Under the pieces are notes generated by a model, which was not told the DNA's origin, made no database searches, and saw nothing but the letters and a program-made list of their open reading frames with translations. Both the position numbers and the translations under genes were made by a program. A stretch of 64,000 nt of DNA. It comes from Takifugu bimaculatus. Lineage: Eukaryota > Chordata > Actinopteri > Tetraodontiformes > Tetraodontidae. Positions 60,873 to 64,000 of the stretch are shown here, piece after piece. Location of the stretch: NCBI GenBank assembly GCA_004026145.2, contig CP034983.1, positions 8,547,088 to 8,611,087 of the forward strand, in the 5' to 3' direction. Numbering within the stretch: the stretch's first letter is position 1; each line of letters begins with the position of its first letter.

Positions 60873-63800
60873 GTAAGTGTGGTGGACTCTACCAACACTT
60901 TCAGTAAGCTTCGGTTATCCTACATATTGCTGCCAATGCCAGGCTGAAGCCCTGTTGGGTCGGGGCTCGGCCTTTTTAATGCTGTCCAGAAGGAATGTGG
61001 AGCTCCAGGGTGGAGGTGGAGATCTTCTGAGGAGCTGTGCTCAGCTGGAGACCATGTTGTTGTAGTATCTTAGCAGAAGTCTTCTAAATAACTTGATGGC
61101 GATGGTGGCAATATAGGCGACCTCGTGTCTTCCAGCTTTCTTCTTGATCTGATGAACTTGCTCCATCCACTGCCCCCTATCGATGGTGTGTTGGGCGTAT
61201 GTCACCACAGCTTTAATTCAGCTTCCCAATAAAGTTCATCCCAAAATGGAAACCGAACTGGGGTGAAGCAGACTTGCAGGGTCGCTGGATTTACTGGTGG
61301 CCAGTAAGATTCTCCGGTGCTGTTTGCAGCTTGGTGTTTACCTGTTTACAGGGTGTTGTTTGTTTATGCCATCCAGAATGACCCGACACTATTCAGATGT
61401 CTGAATGACTGATGCTGCCGCTCGTTGCTGCTGCCTTTTAGCATTCCTTGCCATCGCCACGGTAATCCCGCTTCCCTCCTCCGAGGCCATTTTGTGCGTC
61501 CTGAATGGTTTTCTCCGCTCAGTAAACTCCGAGTTTCTCTCTGACATGGCTGAGGCCGAACACCTGGGGGTCATATTTTTGGTGAAGATTTTTCAAGCGA
61601 GCATCTGTATTAAACAGTGTGTCCACTCAGAGTGAGAAGTCAGCAAACAGGGTCTTCTCTGTGTGGTTTTGGAACAGCTCCTCTGTCTGTTCTCTGTCCC
61701 TGCTTATACCCACAGGGCTCTGTGCATGCTGGGATATGCAAGGAAATACCTTTGCTGTTTTGAATCCTTGACCACAGTAAGGGGGGGGGGGGGGGGGGAT
61801 TCAAAAATCTAGTTTGTTGAAAGTTACTCAATTTAGATGCTACTTTAAATAGTCCCTTGAATCAATTTGCATCCTGAGGATTGCGCTAACTAGCCTTAGC
61901 ATCTTAGCAGCGCATGCTTAGTCATACTTTCTTTCAAGTTTATTTATTGCCCTCTTATCAATCCGCTTGGCTATCAGCTTACAGCGGCAGGTTTAATAAT
62001 GAATGCAGTCATAATAAAGATTTAGTCTGGGATTTATGTCCACAGGCTGACCTGCGTTTTTCATAAATGTCTTTTCAAACCATACCTGTCCCAGGTTGGC
62101 TGACCGCTGCTACAGAGGGAACCGCTTTGAATGAATGGGAGCCTTTCATTCAGGCCTTCCTCATTTCCTCATCTCCTCCCCTCTCCACACACTCTCCCCT
62201 GGTTTCTACCTCTCCTCCTTCTCCACCCTTCCCACCCTGAGGCCTCCCTGCCCTGTCAAAGATACGAGGCTGTCTATTCATGCCTGGGCAGGTATTACCT
62301 TACCGATATTAGCTTCTCACAGTGTTATACTTTGCTGATATTAGCATTCTATTCCTTTTAGGCTTTGTTTTTAGCATTGGGCAAAGATGGAATAAGGTTT
62401 TGGGTGGTCTAATTGCGGTCAGAAGTGGTATGGACATACCTCTGCCCTGGGCTGAGGTATGTCAAAGGACTAATAGTGTTTTGATTTGTGTTGCCGTCCA
62501 CTCTGTAATTACAACACAAGAAGGTGTTTTAGGAGAGAAAGACTGAAGAGCTGCCTCAGCAAATCTAAAGTGCTGTTGATTACTGACCAGTCCAGCCACA
62601 GAGGCTGTTTTTATGCTTTTACCGTGCCAGGCTGTCACCTTTGACCCCTTCCATGTGTATTTATATCCCGTGGTGTGCTGTTGTCCAAATGCATGAAAGT
62701 GAATTCAAAACTTTATATTTGTTTCAAATTCAGTGGTAGTTGAGAGGAGGTGACATCAGCGTGATACAGCTGAGGGATTCTAGAAGGACCCACATGTCTC
62801 AGCTGTTCTTGCCACTGCTTCTGTCCTTCTTCCTCTCTTCTTCCTTTGACCTTTGACCCTGCAACTTGGCAGGATTGTTCTAGGCCGCACTGTTTGATGT
62901 TGTAGCGGGTGGGAAGTTAAGGCGTGGGGGGGTTGGAGCCCTGGCTTTGCCCCAAGTTGCCAGGGGCTTTTATCTCCACAGTCCCCACTGGAAGACAGCC
63001 CCCCTAGCCCTGACATAACTCCCCCCAGGTGCTTCCAACACCAAACATCTTTTACCGTCACAGCTGCTCTTAAATCCCTGCTGGTGTCTCGAGGTTCCTC
63101 TCCACCTCTGCTTCCTCGCTCACGGACACAATCGTGTTTATGTGATGGAAGAAAAATGATTATCTTTATTGTAACGGCTAAGATAACTTTACACATGGCG
63201 TCTTCCTTGATTTCTACTTTCTAATCACGTATCGCCCTGATTTGTGATTATTTTGTCTTTCCTTTTGTTATTAAAAGTCTCGGGTCGCTCCTCAACCTGT
63301 GCTGCTCTGGTCTGGGGGTTGGACTTCATGTCTCCACAGCCTGTTTGTGTGCAGACGGGTGGCACTCAGACTTGGACTAATTAGAGCCGACTGTAGGCAG
63401 GGTTCAAGCATTCAGTGTTGGTCTTAGGGTGACACATGAGGTAATACATGTCAGCTTGACTCAGGCCGGGGCTTGATCTCTCTCTCAAGCCTTCCCACCC
63501 AAACGTGCACACATACAGCACACACGCATACAAATGCACACATGAACTGAAGCCCAGCAGCGTTCCTACCCGTCTGCACTCACATGCTTGGGTGGGAAGT
63601 TTGTCTGGCCACCGTCAGTAAGAGAAACATCCAGAAGAGATGAATCGTATTACTGCAGCACTTTGGAAATACTCCTCTCACTTGAACTGCTTCCTCCAGT
63701 TTGATGAACAGCCCCTAAAAATGGGATGAATAAAAAGGGAAATCGCTCTCCCCAAGAACAGCTACACCATGTGTGTATTTGCACATACAAATTTGCTAGA

Positions 63801-64000
63801 AATAAAGTGCACACAGGGAAATGTGAGGTGGCTTTCCTCCCTCTGGGTGGGAGGAATCTTTGGCCTGTCAGAGTGCAGATGTAGGACAGGTTGCTGATGG
63901 ATGGTTCCACAGAGAAAGTCTGAAGGAGCACTGTTTGTTTTGCCATGGGACAAGCCTTAGCACCTGGCTTTTTAGCTTCTTGTTAAGGATCCATATGTTC
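60873..64000 (+). other. col11a1 intron 4, incomplete
   Basis: The next exon (expected GDIQQ...YDYCEHY) was not found up to the window end, so this is all intron. It contains a run of 18 G at 61781-61798. Confidence 0.6.

Noticed and set aside
60873..64000. Search for col11a1 exon 5 (GDIQQ...YDYCEHY)
   Set aside because: No matching codons with splice sites were found, so the exon is taken to lie beyond the window.

Overview
The window is nuclear DNA of a ray-finned fish, most likely a percomorph teleost. Evidence is two split vertebrate genes with canonical GT-AG introns, compact introns of 78 to about 1,900 bases, abundant CA/GT and tetranucleotide microsatellites, and fish-type transposon remnants (L2/Maui-like LINE 3' ends, another LINE family, a hAT element, a piggyBac fragment). 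The exact species cannot be read from the sequence; a pufferfish-like genome would fit but is not proven.

Layout: 1-37 kb is gene-poor. I could support only transposon remnants, simple repeats and two small inverted-repeat structures there. From 44,677 down to 37,363 on the minus strand lies a complete rnpc3 gene (U11/U12 di-snRNP 65K protein of the minor spliceosome). I resolved 14 coding exons that join in frame into 505 codons plus a stop. From 54,576 on the plus strand begins col11a1 (collagen alpha-1(XI)). Its first four coding exons (signal peptide and most of the TSPN/laminin-G-like domain) are present and the rest lies beyond the window. The two genes are divergent, about 9.9 kb apart, the same neighbour relationship as in human 1p21.

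The most interesting part is the 3' end of rnpc3. The gene for a minor-spliceosome protein has, as its last coding intron, an apparent U12-type (minor) intron. Shortly after the stop codon there is a major-type 5' splice site, and in the 3' UTR two U12-type 5' splice-site motifs stand in tandem. That tandem matches the U11-binding splicing enhancer (USSE) known to autoregulate this gene in mammals. An AATAAA lies 11 bases beyond it. Together these suggest a double feedback circuit: the gene needs minor splicing to complete its own second RRM, and U11 binding in the 3' UTR limits productive mRNA.

The rest is repeat biology. Several copies of one LINE 3' end carry local explosions of short tandem repeats (30.2-30.8 kb and 50.7-51.1 kb). 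A 847-bp non-autonomous hAT element has a perfect 8-bp target duplication. One fish repeat is sandwiched between two CA arrays.
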